Assembly (NCBI GenBank): GCA_964652835.1
Contig: CAZZCB010000013.1
Location: forward strand, 1 to 12,876
DNA from: JAUPTX01 sp964652835
Lineage (GTDB): Bacteria > Patescibacteriota > Minisyncoccia > Phycocordibacterales > CSBR16-119
Reading direction: 5' to 3'
DNA length: 12,876 nucleotides
The first letter of the stretch is position 1, and every line of letters begins with the position of its first letter. The notes below the pieces were generated by a model. That model ran no database searches. It was not told the DNA's origin and was given only the letters and a program-made list of their open reading frames with translations. A program made the translations under genes and the position numbers. Shown here in pieces: positions 7,607 to 12,876 of the stretch.

Positions 7607-8220
7607 AAATCTTTTAGACGATAAGTGTTAATCCTAAATGTATATTTGTAATTGTCAGTGTAAATTTTATCTCGGTCTTCTGAAGTTCCTGGAGTAAAAG
7701 CGATAGTTTTAACATCTACGACACGTAGGCTTTTTTCCATAAGAGCCATGAAGTCCACGAATGCTCCGTATTTACCTTCGATTGAAAATTCCAAATCAAA
7801 AGTATCGTAGTCCATATTTTCTACAATACCCGGTCTTCTTACATTTCCAGATTGAGGTTTTTTGACTTCAGTAGCAGCTTCTGGGTCTTCTTCTGAAAAC
7901 TGGTCTGGTTCGAACTCAACGTTCTTAACCAAAATACCTCGTTCTTGCGCAACTTCTTGAATCTCTAAAATAAGTTTTATGTTGTCTACACTGTCTGGAA
8001 CAATCTTTTCTAGTCTTGTGATATCTTCCTGATTAAAGCTGTTGAATTTTTTAGTTAGACGGTCTCTTTCAGCTTGTAGGATTTTTGAGTTAGCAAGAGC
8101 CTCGTTGTATTTGTCAGCTTCAATTTTTAAAGTCGTTGCTTCATCGTAAATAGGCTGGGTTATAAGTAAAAACCCTGCGACTCCTGCTCCTATTAAGATT
8201 AGTGGTAAAAGCCATCTCAT
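7603..8220 (-). CDS. pilO: Type IV pilus alignment protein PilO
   Basis: The 205-residue protein has a very short cytoplasmic end, one membrane helix at about residues 3-21, a coiled-coil stretch (about 25-60), and a C-terminal ferredoxin-like domain ending in strands such as DTFDLEFSIEGKYGAFVDFM (139-158). This is the PilO/GspM layout: with PilN it forms an alignment ring between the inner-membrane motor and the fibre. An insert rich in Glu, Asp and Pro at about 105-125 is not typical of the family core. It lies 3 bases after pilN and overlaps the next gene by 4 bases. Confidence 0.9.
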   Translation of the reverse strand: MRWLLPLILIGAGVAGFLLITQPIYDEATTLKIEADKYNEALANSKILQAERDRLTKKFNSFNQEDITRLEKIVPDSVDNIKLILEIQEVAQERGILVKNVEFEPDQFSEEDPEAATEVKKPQSGNVRRPGIVENMDYDTFDLEFSIEGKYGAFVDFMALMEKSLRVVDVKTIAFTPGTSEDRDKIYTDNYKYTFRINTYRLKDL

Positions 8221-8223
8221 ATA

Positions 8224-8841
8224 TTATATTTGTTCATCAAATAATATTGGTTCTTCTCGATCCAAGAACGATTCGTACGAAACTAAAGACTTATCAACAC
8301 TGAAAGTTAAGTTAAAATCTATATTACCAGTCTGGTCTAAAACGAAATCTGAAAAAATAGGATTCTTAATAAACTTGTTATCATCAAAAAGGTCAGCTTG
8401 GAGGGCAATAAAGTTGTATCCTTTCGCCTCACCCTTCATCGTAACATTTACCAAGTTTGTAGTAGTGTCTACTTCGTAAGAAAAATCAGAATATCTAACA
8501 GTTGGTAGTGTGACTTCTTCTAGAAGAACAAATATAGGAGAAACAGCTATGTGTTTGTCTAGAATAGTCGTAGCGGCGTTTAGTCTTTTATCTAAAATCT
8601 GAAGCTCTGTGATAAGGCTTGGTTCGAATTGGTTTTTAGCAACAGCCAAAGATCTTTTAAATTCTTCAATGTCTGTTTTTACAGATTCTCGATAAAAATA
8701 TGCGCCTCCAGCAGCAATAAGAGATGCCAGAAAAACAATAAAAGCGATGAGGTTGATTACCCCGCCACCACTTTTAATCCTTTTCGGACTTTCGATAACA
8801 GTCTTCTTAGGTATGAAAGATGTTTGAAACTCTTGATCCAT
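8224..8841 (-). CDS. pilN: Type IV pilus assembly protein PilN
   Basis: The 205-residue protein has a cytoplasmic N-terminus of about 27 residues with TSFIPKK (8-14), a single membrane helix at about 28-49, a coiled coil (about 52-95) and a small C-terminal domain. In well-studied T4P the PilN N-terminus carries INLLP, which docks into PilM; TSFIPKK is in the same place and may be this lineage's version. Gene order (pilM, pilN, pilO) supports the call. A separate promoter in the 118-base gap after pilM probably starts a transcript running from pilN to pilC. Confidence 0.9.
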   Translation of the reverse strand: MDQEFQTSFIPKKTVIESPKRIKSGGGVINLIAFIVFLASLIAAGGAYFYRESVKTDIEEFKRSLAVAKNQFEPSLITELQILDKRLNAATTILDKHIAVSPIFVLLEEVTLPTVRYSDFSYEVDTTTNLVNVTMKGEAKGYNFIALQADLFDDNKFIKNPIFSDFVLDQTGNIDFNLTFSVDKSLVSYESFLDREEPILFDEQI

Positions 8842-8929
8842 TTTATTAGATATAAGAAATTTACTTCTTATTGTCTGATTTTATTTTTTAAATAATTTAC
8901 GACCATATTTTTATCTTTATTACTTTTTA

Positions 8930-8938
8930 ATTATATCA
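8930..8938 (-). promoter_or_regulatory. Extended -10 promoter for the pilN-pilC run
   Basis: TGATATAAT is a perfect extended -10 in the gap between pilM and pilN. A TTGGTA 15 bases upstream is a weak -35. The predicted start near 8923 gives an 80-base A/T-rich leader. It has the same form as the promoters of pilM and the pilin gene. Confidence 0.6.
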
Positions 8939-8959
8939 CCGATATTTTAATACCAATAA

Positions 8960-10099
8960 TTAATTTAACTTTCGAAGTGCTAAACCTGCGGCCACACCGA
9001 ACTCTGGACCAGACTCCGCTAAAACATTTTCCAAAAATGCAGGAGATTCTATCTTAGAAAAAGGATTACCTAAAGAAACTTCTGTATTAAATTTACTTGG
9101 CGCCAAATCCATAAACCCATTTAACAAAACTCCTCCGCCTGTTAAGATAACCTTTCCGATACTTTTATTATACTTCTTCTCGTAACTTAATACTACATTA
9201 TTTATTTCAAAAAATATATAATCAAGTGTTGATTTTGTGATTTCTTTTGCGGTCGGATACTTTGGATTGTCACCAAGTCCGAAACGTTTCTTCATTTCTT
9301 CTGCTTCAGCAAACGAAACCTGAAGACCAGTAGATAGAGCTATCGTTAAATCTTGAGAACCTTTGTTTACGATGTGAAAATCTTGAATCACGCCTCTGTC
9401 TACTATGGATATTTTTGTTTTAGAAGCGCCGATGTCTACTATCATTATGTTTGACAGGTCTTGACCTATCACTGCGCGAAGATTACTGAACATTTCAATC
9501 TCAAAAAAATCTGTCTGTAGTTTACTGTCGGTCACCAGACTTTGGTATTTGTTTAGAGTGTCGTTGTGAATAGCGGCGACAAGAACTTTTGTTGGCTCTT
9601 GATCTACATCCTCTTTTGTTGGCTTCGGAGAGTCGTCTGTCATACCGTCTTCTGGGCGTTTTGGTATGACCCACCAATCAAGAGAAACTTCTGTGATAGG
9701 AACTGGAATATATTTTCGAGCTTCTGTTTGAATGATACTGGTTAAATCTTTTTCAGAAACTCTCGGAGGAAGCTCCATGAGGAAAACCAAAGAGGCCGAG
9801 GCTGGGATAGAAAGCGCGGAGTTTTTTGTTGTTGTGTTTGATTCTTTTAAAAGGTCGCCCAAAGCCGCCACTAGCTGTTCTTCTGCTATTGGCACAACTT
9901 GACCAACCTGACCTTCGGCATATGGACCTAAAGAAAGAGATCCGTAAGTTTCTAAGATTGCTCGCCCTCGCTCTTTTTTAATTTGAACGATTTTAATAGC
10001 CGACGCGCCAATATCAATACCGATAGCGCTTCCGCCACCGCTTGATTTAAACAAACCGGAAAACTTCCCTAAAATACCCTCTAATGGATTGCTAGACAT
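8960..10099 (-). CDS. pilM: Type IV pilus actin-like ATPase PilM
   Basis: The 379-residue protein has the actin/FtsA-like ATP-binding motifs: phosphate-1 loop AIGIDIGASAIKIVQI (residues 25-40), phosphate-2 loop IMIVDIGASKTKISIV (218-233) and adenosine motif VILTGGGVLLNGF (317-329). PilM is cytoplasmic, binds the PilN N-terminus and couples the ring to PilB and PilT. An acidic, Pro-rich insert (about 147-169) interrupts the first half. The frame has an ATG at 10111 too, but that ATG is part of a perfect extended -10 (TGGTATAATG), so RNA should begin near 10103 and the ATG at 10099 is the likelier start. No terminator separates it from pilN. Confidence 0.95.
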   Translation of the reverse strand: MSSNPLEGILGKFSGLFKSSGGGSAIGIDIGASAIKIVQIKKERGRAILETYGSLSLGPYAEGQVGQVVPIAEEQLVAALGDLLKESNTTTKNSALSIPASASLVFLMELPPRVSEKDLTSIIQTEARKYIPVPITEVSLDWWVIPKRPEDGMTDDSPKPTKEDVDQEPTKVLVAAIHNDTLNKYQSLVTDSKLQTDFFEIEMFSNLRAVIGQDLSNIMIVDIGASKTKISIVDRGVIQDFHIVNKGSQDLTIALSTGLQVSFAEAEEMKKRFGLGDNPKYPTAKEITKSTLDYIFFEINNVVLSYEKKYNKSIGKVILTGGGVLLNGFMDLAPSKFNTEVSLGNPFSKIESPAFLENVLAESGPEFGVAAGLALRKLN

Positions 10100-10109
10100 A
10101 TACAAAGCC

Positions 10110-10118
10110 ATTATACCA
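10110..10118 (-). promoter_or_regulatory. Extended -10 promoter of pilM
   Basis: TGGTATAAT is a perfect extended -10. Its last bases overlap an upstream in-frame ATG (10111), which therefore is unlikely to be translated. Predicted start near 10103 leaves a leader of about 4 bases before the ATG at 10099. No -35 is evident. Confidence 0.6.
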
Positions 10119-10141
10119 CGACGCTTTTTTAAATAATTGTG

Positions 10142-10147
10142 TAAAAT
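10142..10147 (+). promoter_or_regulatory. Candidate -10 element of comF
   Basis: TAAAAT, one mismatch from consensus, lies 8 bases before the comF ATG at 10156 in the short divergent region shared with pilM. Predicted start near 10154 would make the mRNA practically leaderless. The -35 is poor (ACGACG region). Confidence 0.4.
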
Positions 10148-10155
10148 TAAAGCAA

Positions 10156-10809
10156 ATGTTAATAAACTTTAAAAAGATATCTGCTTTCATTTTAAGATTT
10201 GTTTTCCCAAGAAATTGTATTGGATGCAAAAGTCCTGATTTTTGGATTTGTGAAAAATGTCTATCACAAATACCAAAATCTTTTGAAAACCCACTTTCTT
10301 GGTCTTCGTCTGTTTTTGAGTATAAAAATAAGATAATCAAAAAAGGAATTTGGCTGATTAAGTTTAGTAAAAAGTATTCGGTTTTAGAGGATTTAGAAAA
10401 GCCTCTCCGCGAAAGCTTCGTTAATTTTTTAGAAAAACACAAACTAACACAAAAAGAGGTTTTACTCGTCCCGATTCCGATAACCAAGAAAAGTATGGAA
10501 GAGCGAAGATACAACCAATCTCTCTTGATTTGCAATATCTTAGAAAAGAAAATGGAAAATATAAAAACAGAAAACTCTGTTTTGGCAAAATCTAGAAATC
10601 ACCTTCCTCAAAATAAAATAAAAAACCGAAACCAAAGATTAGAAAATGTTAAAAATTCTTTTTCAATTAAAAACCTAGAAAAGATTAAAGGGGAAATAAT
10701 CATACTCGTAGACGACGTGGTCACGACAGGCGCAACTTTAAAAGAAGCTAAATTTGTTTTAATAAAATCTGGAGCAAAAAAAGTTTTAGGATTTAGTATT
10801 GCGCATTAA
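10156..10809 (+). CDS. comF: ComF family competence protein (phosphoribosyltransferase fold)
   Basis: The 217-residue protein begins with a four-cysteine zinc finger (C21, C24, C32, C35: NCIGC...ICEKC), has the ERRYNQS motif (116-122; ERGFNQ in other members) and ends with the PRPP-binding loop IIILVDDVVTTGATL (181-195). This is the full ComFC layout at normal length. ComF acts in the cytoplasm in natural transformation, helping move single-stranded DNA inward; its zinc and phosphoribosyltransferase features are conserved but its enzyme reaction is not settled. It is transcribed divergently from pilM, the first T4P gene here, which supports a link between pilus and DNA uptake. Its GC is low (about one third by hand count over 120 bases). 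The stop is 2 bases before a long hairpin. Confidence 0.93.
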   Translation: MLINFKKISAFILRFVFPRNCIGCKSPDFWICEKCLSQIPKSFENPLSWSSSVFEYKNKIIKKGIWLIKFSKKYSVLEDLEKPLRESFVNFLEKHKLTQKEVLLVPIPITKKSMEERRYNQSLLICNILEKKMENIKTENSVLAKSRNHLPQNKIKNRNQRLENVKNSFSIKNLEKIKGEIIILVDDVVTTGATLKEAKFVLIKSGAKKVLGFSIAH

Positions 10810-10839
10810 AAAAGAAGGCGCCCCTAGGGGCGCCTTCTT
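10806..10839 (-). terminator. Terminator hairpin between converging genes
   Basis: A perfect palindrome at 10812-10839 has 13-bp arms (AAGAAGGCGCCCC / GGGGCGCCTTCTT) around TA. On the minus strand it is followed by a run of six T (10813-10808), so it best fits the end of the converging gene at 10862-11272. On the plus strand the T tract is only CTTCTT, a weaker stop for comF; it may act both ways. Confidence 0.88.
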
Positions 10840-10861
10840 AGCAAAAAGTCGTGGACCGTTC

Positions 10862-11272
10862 TTAGCTCCGCTGTTCATCCTCTTCCTGATTTGAAGAAAA
10901 ACGGAAAAGCACATCCTCCACCTCTTCCTCGCTATGGGGTAGTTCGAAAGTGTGGGCGATCAAAAAAGGGCGACGCTCAACGCGACGGAAATCAACATGT
11001 AGCACTAGCTTACCCCAGTGCTGTTTGATATACATGTTGGCTACTTTTCTGATGTCCGGAGGAAGGTTTATATATACCTTCCAAACTTCATGAGGGTCAT
11101 CTTCTATTCTGTTTGTCAGGACATCCTCTACTTTTTTATGTCCATCGTGAGGAGGTATGGCTAGCACCTCAAAGAGTTCGCGAGTGCGCAGTTTTTGGAA
11201 GGTGTTGTCATATTCCATCTTGGGTGTGCGTTGGTTCGTATATGTTATCTCATAAATAAGCTGTCTGGTCAA
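10862..11272 (-). CDS. Hypothetical protein of unrecognised family, GC-rich relative to neighbours
   Basis: I do not recognise this 136-residue protein. It is soluble-looking (no signal or membrane helix), with a charged middle part (WKVYINLPPDIRKVANMYIK at 64-83) and a strongly acidic tail (SEEEVEDVLF...SNQEEDEQRS). The longest frame starts with TTG at 11272, because an in-frame stop lies about 24 bases further upstream; the first ATG is at 11218 and would give 118 residues. By hand count the gene has about 45% GC, against about one third in the nearby comF, and its codons use more G/C endings, suggesting transfer from another genome. It converges on comF and ends at a strong hairpin. The LexA box lies about 85 bases upstream and could influence it. 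Confidence 0.7.
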   Translation of the reverse strand: MTRQLIYEITYTNQRTPKMEYDNTFQKLRTRELFEVLAIPPHDGHKKVEDVLTNRIEDDPHEVWKVYINLPPDIRKVANMYIKQHWGKLVLHVDFRRVERRPFLIAHTFELPHSEEEVEDVLFRFSSNQEEDEQRS

Positions 11273-11352
11273 ACGAAAGCGTGATTTTTTCTTTCAGCTT
11301 CAACACATTTTAGTATTAAGGCAAAATAAAATAAGTTTTCCCCATCTTTAAT

Positions 11353-11381
11353 TTGCATGTGAACGTTCGTTCACATATACT
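11353..11381 (+). promoter_or_regulatory. Promoter of the SOS unit
   Basis: TTGCAT at 11353-11358 (three of six consensus bases) and TATACT at 11376-11381 (five of six) are spaced by 17 bases. The LexA operator fills the spacer, as in a repressible SOS promoter. Predicted start near 11388 gives a 33-base leader without a Shine-Dalgarno sequence. Confidence 0.7.
11357..11376. promoter_or_regulatory. LexA operator (GAAC-N4-GTTC SOS box)
   Basis: ATGTGAACG TT CGTTCACAT is a 20-bp inverted repeat with perfect 9-bp arms. It contains GAAC (11361-11364), four bases, GTTC (11369-11372): the core of the Bacillus/actinobacterial-type LexA box. It sits between the -35 and -10 of the promoter that leads to lexA itself, so LexA would repress its own operon until DNA damage. 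Confidence 0.88.
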
Positions 11382-11420
11382 AAAAACATTAAACCTTATA
11401 AGTATTAATTAAAATATTTT

Positions 11421-11609
11421 ATGTCAAAAAACGAATATGTAAAATCATTGGAGAAAGAAATCAGAAAAATAAACAGGATCATCGACATCAAAATCTTACA
11501 GGGCAAAAACTACTTTATCGAATCTCGCAGACACAAATTCCTAAAGAGACAAATCCTCCAATACGGACAAGAAAGAGGATTCTTTACGAAAGTGTTATCA
11601 TTGTTCTAA
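11421..11609 (+). CDS. Small basic protein of unknown function in the lexA operon
   Basis: The 62-residue protein is highly charged and basic (15 Lys/Arg against 6 Asp/Glu) and reads as one or two amphipathic helices (YVKSLEKEIRKINRIIDIK, then ESRRHKFLKRQILQ), so a coiled coil or nucleic-acid contact is possible. It has no membrane segment or signal. I do not recognise a family. It is the first gene behind the LexA-controlled promoter and ends 3 bases before lexA, so it should be induced by DNA damage together with lexA. Small SOS proteins elsewhere include cell-division inhibitors, but those usually have a membrane helix, which is absent here. Codon style and the downstream spacing make it a real gene rather than chance. 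Confidence 0.8.
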   Translation: MSKNEYVKSLEKEIRKINRIIDIKILQGKNYFIESRRHKFLKRQILQYGQERGFFTKVLSLF

Positions 11610-11612
11610 GAT

Positions 11613-12179
11613 ATGGATAACGGTTATCAAAATAAAATCACAGACTTCTACCAATCAAAAAAACGCATGCCGTCTTATTCAGAGATGATGAAAATCTTTG
11701 GATTCAAATCTAAAAATGCAGTCTACAGATTGGTAAACAAAATGATTGACGCCGGTCTTGTAACAAAAGACTCTGTCGGTAAACTCATACCTAACAAAAT
11801 CTTTGGAGAAATACCGATGCTCGGCTCAGTAAAAGCCGGACTTCCCTCTTTTGCCGAAGAACAGGTCTTAGACACGACGAACCTCGAAGACCTATTGATA
11901 CAGAAAAAAGATTCTACATACATACTCGAAGTAGACGGAGACTCTATGATCGACGCGCACATCGCTAAAGGCGACTTTGTTCTCGCTGAAAGAACAAATA
12001 AAGCAAAAGACGGACAGATAGTTATCGCCGAAGTTGATGGAGAATTTACAATGAAATATTTCAAAACAGACGGAAAGAAAATATTCCTCAGAGCTGCAAA
12101 CAAAAACTTTAAAGACATCCACCCGACAGAAAGCCTAAACATCGTGGCTGTTGTTGTTGGTGTGATGAGAAAATACTAA
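11613..12179 (+). CDS. lexA: LexA SOS repressor (S24 autopeptidase)
   Basis: The 188-residue protein has an N-terminal winged-helix domain (about 5-60; MPSYSEMMKIFGFKSKNAVYRLVNKM corresponds to the LexA recognition region at 19-44) and a C-terminal S24 domain. The self-cleavage site is A75-G76 (SVKAGLPSF), the nucleophile S111 (DGDSMID) and the general base K148 (FTMKYF). The distance S111-K148 (37) equals that of E. coli LexA (S119-K156). RecA filaments would trigger cleavage and release the operon. It is a little shorter than the usual ~200 residues. A perfect GAAC-N4-GTTC box in front of the operon supports a true, self-regulating LexA over a UmuD or phage repressor. Confidence 0.93.
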   Translation: MDNGYQNKITDFYQSKKRMPSYSEMMKIFGFKSKNAVYRLVNKMIDAGLVTKDSVGKLIPNKIFGEIPMLGSVKAGLPSFAEEQVLDTTNLEDLLIQKKDSTYILEVDGDSMIDAHIAKGDFVLAERTNKAKDGQIVIAEVDGEFTMKYFKTDGKKIFLRAANKNFKDIHPTESLNIVAVVVGVMRKY

Positions 12180-12197
12180 TACTTTTTATATTTTATG

Positions 12198-12284
12198 CGG
12201 AGGATGAGAGATTCGAACTCTCGGAGGATTTTACTCCTCGGCGGTTTAGTAAACCGCTGGTTTAAGCCACTCACCCAATCCTCC
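12198..12284 (-). tRNA. tRNA-Ser with anticodon ACU
   Basis: The minus strand folds as a complete class II tRNA: 7-bp acceptor GGAGGAT/ATCCTCC, D stem GGT/ACC with loop GAGTGGCTTAA, anticodon stem GCGGT/ACCGC with loop TTACTAA, long variable arm (GAGGA/TCCTC), and T stem GAGAG/CTCTC with loop TTCGAAT. The discriminator is G and CCA is not encoded. The long arm with G73 indicates serine, not leucine. The anticodon at 12250-12248 reads ACT, which pairs with the serine codon AGU; bacteria normally have GCT here. All stems are paired, so it does not look like a decayed gene. It lies tail to tail with lexA and just after the deaminase gene. Confidence 0.93.
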
Positions 12285-12294
12285 TGCAAACTAC

Positions 12295-12322
12295 ATAATA
12301 CTTATATAAAAATTCTAAGCAA
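12295..12322 (-). promoter_or_regulatory. Candidate promoter of the tRNA
   Basis: TTGCTT and TATTAT are spaced by 16 bases, with a predicted start near 12288, four bases before the mature tRNA end. The -35 overlaps the end of the deaminase gene. The tRNA could equally be cut from the deaminase transcript. Confidence 0.3.
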
Positions 12323-12764
12323 TGCCGTCTTTATAATCATACGACAAATTATTATATTCTTCAGTATCACAAGAACAGACACCGTCTTTGTGCCAAAGCA
12401 AAAATGAAGACACTCCGGAATCCAAAGCAAACCTACTACAAACTGTACAGAAAGGTTTTCCTGATTTTAAGATATTTCCATTTTCATCAACTCTCGTAAA
12501 ATACAGATTTGAACCTTTTACCTTCTCTCCATTTTCTTTCATCGCATCTAAGATAGCTCTCCATTCGGCATACATACAACATGTGTGATCATGTTTTGGC
12601 TTTCCAGAAAAATCATATTCATCTAAACATTTTCTGTTTTTCTCATTGTCTAGCGGTGGAGCATTATATCCAACGCCAATAATTTCATCGTCTTTTACAA
12701 TAACAGTTCCGCATTTTGCGTGAAGACAAAGAGATTTTTCTGCAACCTTAGCTGCCTCTTTCAT
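12315..12764 (-). CDS. dCMP/cytidine deaminase-like protein with altered zinc motif
   Basis: The 149-residue product has the deoxycytidylate deaminase fold signs: VAEKSLCLHAKCGTVIV (7-23), IIGVGYNAPP (28-37), a central motif CMYAEWRAIL (63-72) and the second zinc motif KPFCTVC (C106, C109). It would make dUMP from dCMP or act on a related nucleotide; the ComEB family is one member. The glutamate E67 and both cysteines are present, but the first zinc ligand, His (or Cys) before AE, is Tyr65. The helix before the ATG (REESEAIIW) continues in frame up to a TGA at 12800, so the true N-terminus probably lies at an ATG at 12801 that is one base out of frame. Function is uncertain because of both defects. 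Confidence 0.75.
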   Translation of the reverse strand: MKEAAKVAEKSLCLHAKCGTVIVKDDEIIGVGYNAPPLDNEKNRKCLDEYDFSGKPKHDHTCCMYAEWRAILDAMKENGEKVKGSNLYFTRVDENGNILKSGKPFCTVCSRFALDSGVSSFLLWHKDGVCSCDTEEYNNLSYDYKDGIA

Positions 12765-12809
12765 CCAGATTATCGCTTCGGATTCTTCCCGATCTTTTCA
12801 TAAAGTTAT

Positions 12810-12876
12810 TTAAAAACTTCTATTTAATATTTCTGGATCCATGTCTAAAATATCGTCTGTTTTGTGTTAAATCTGA
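12810..12876 (-). CDS. Possible C-terminal end of an upstream gene, frame-broken
   Basis: From the right edge the minus strand reads SDLTQ in one frame and then, after an AAAA run at 12863-12860, the sensible tail DDILDMDPEILNRSF and a TAA at 12812-12810 in the neighbouring frame. Removing one A joins them into one open frame. If so, the gene would end 8 bases before the deaminase ATG at 12801, matching the tight spacing seen elsewhere. Too little is visible to name it; without the frame correction this stretch is non-coding. Confidence 0.3.

Noticed and set aside
7912..7924. Possible second LexA box (GAAC ... GTTC)
   Set aside because: The spacer is five bases instead of four and the site is deep inside the pilO coding sequence with no promoter.
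10100..10111. pilM start at the ATG at 10111
   Set aside because: That ATG is part of a perfect extended -10 element, so it would lie upstream of the transcript start; the ATG at 10099 is preferred.
10092..10535. 147-codon open frame on the minus strand opposite comF
   Set aside because: It is fully antisense to a well-supported ComF with zinc and PRPP motifs, and its translation shows no family or natural composition.
11723..12142. 139-codon open frame antisense to lexA
   Set aside because: The plus-strand protein has all LexA catalytic residues; the antisense frame has no recognisable features.
12241..12257. Reading the serine tRNA on the plus strand
   Set aside because: The anticodon arm is nearly palindromic, but the T loop TTCGAAT, D loop GG and long variable arm are in the right order only on the minus strand.
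12195..12407. 70-codon open frame on the plus strand across the tRNA
   Set aside because: It runs antisense through a fully paired tRNA and the end of the deaminase gene.
1..12876. CRISPR arrays, insertion sequences or attachment sites
   Set aside because: No regularly spaced repeats, transposase genes or tRNA-end duplications were seen on reading the window.

Overview
The window looks like a chromosomal fragment from a member of the Candidate Phyla Radiation (Patescibacteria, probably a Parcubacteria-type lineage). The evidence is an AT-rich sequence (roughly 35-40% GC by eye), small tightly packed genes, a complete inner-membrane type IV pilus (T4P) machine with no secretin gene in view, several prepilins with the GFTL(I/V)E signature, and ribosome-binding regions made of A/T with no Shine-Dalgarno sequence. 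No mobile element, CRISPR array or rRNA was seen. The lineage is an inference from gene content and style; no marker gene was available to test it.

Layout. From 1 to about 10,100 nearly everything is on the minus strand, so transcription runs from high to low coordinates: pilM, then (after a promoter-bearing gap) pilN, pilO, a PilP-position tether-like protein, pilB, pilT and pilC. Next come a non-coding gap with an odd GC-rich island, a single major-pilin-like gene with its own promoter and its own UUCG-loop terminator, and then pilD followed by three minor (pseudo)pilins, the last cut off by the left edge. Together these make a T4P: PilM-PilN-PilO align the machine, PilB extends and PilT retracts the fibre, PilC is the platform, PilD cleaves the prepilins. 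At 10,156 a divergent comF gene starts. It ends against a converging unknown gene (10,862-11,272) of clearly higher GC, with a perfect 28-bp palindrome between them.

From 11,350 to 12,179 is an SOS unit on the plus strand: a textbook GAAC-N4-GTTC LexA operator inside a promoter, a 62-residue basic protein of unknown function, and a LexA repressor with its cleavage site and Ser/Lys dyad intact. The right end holds, on the minus strand, a serine tRNA with the unusual anticodon ACU and a dCMP-deaminase-like gene whose HAE zinc motif reads YAE and whose N-terminus appears to be frame-broken. At the edge is the tail of another gene that also looks frame-broken.

Taken together, T4P, ComF and a ComEB-like deaminase next to an SOS switch fit DNA uptake and nucleotide salvage in a small-genome organism; ComEA and ComEC are not in this window. 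Three pilus promoters share an extended -10 (TGnTATAAT), and several predicted transcripts begin within a few bases of the start codon.
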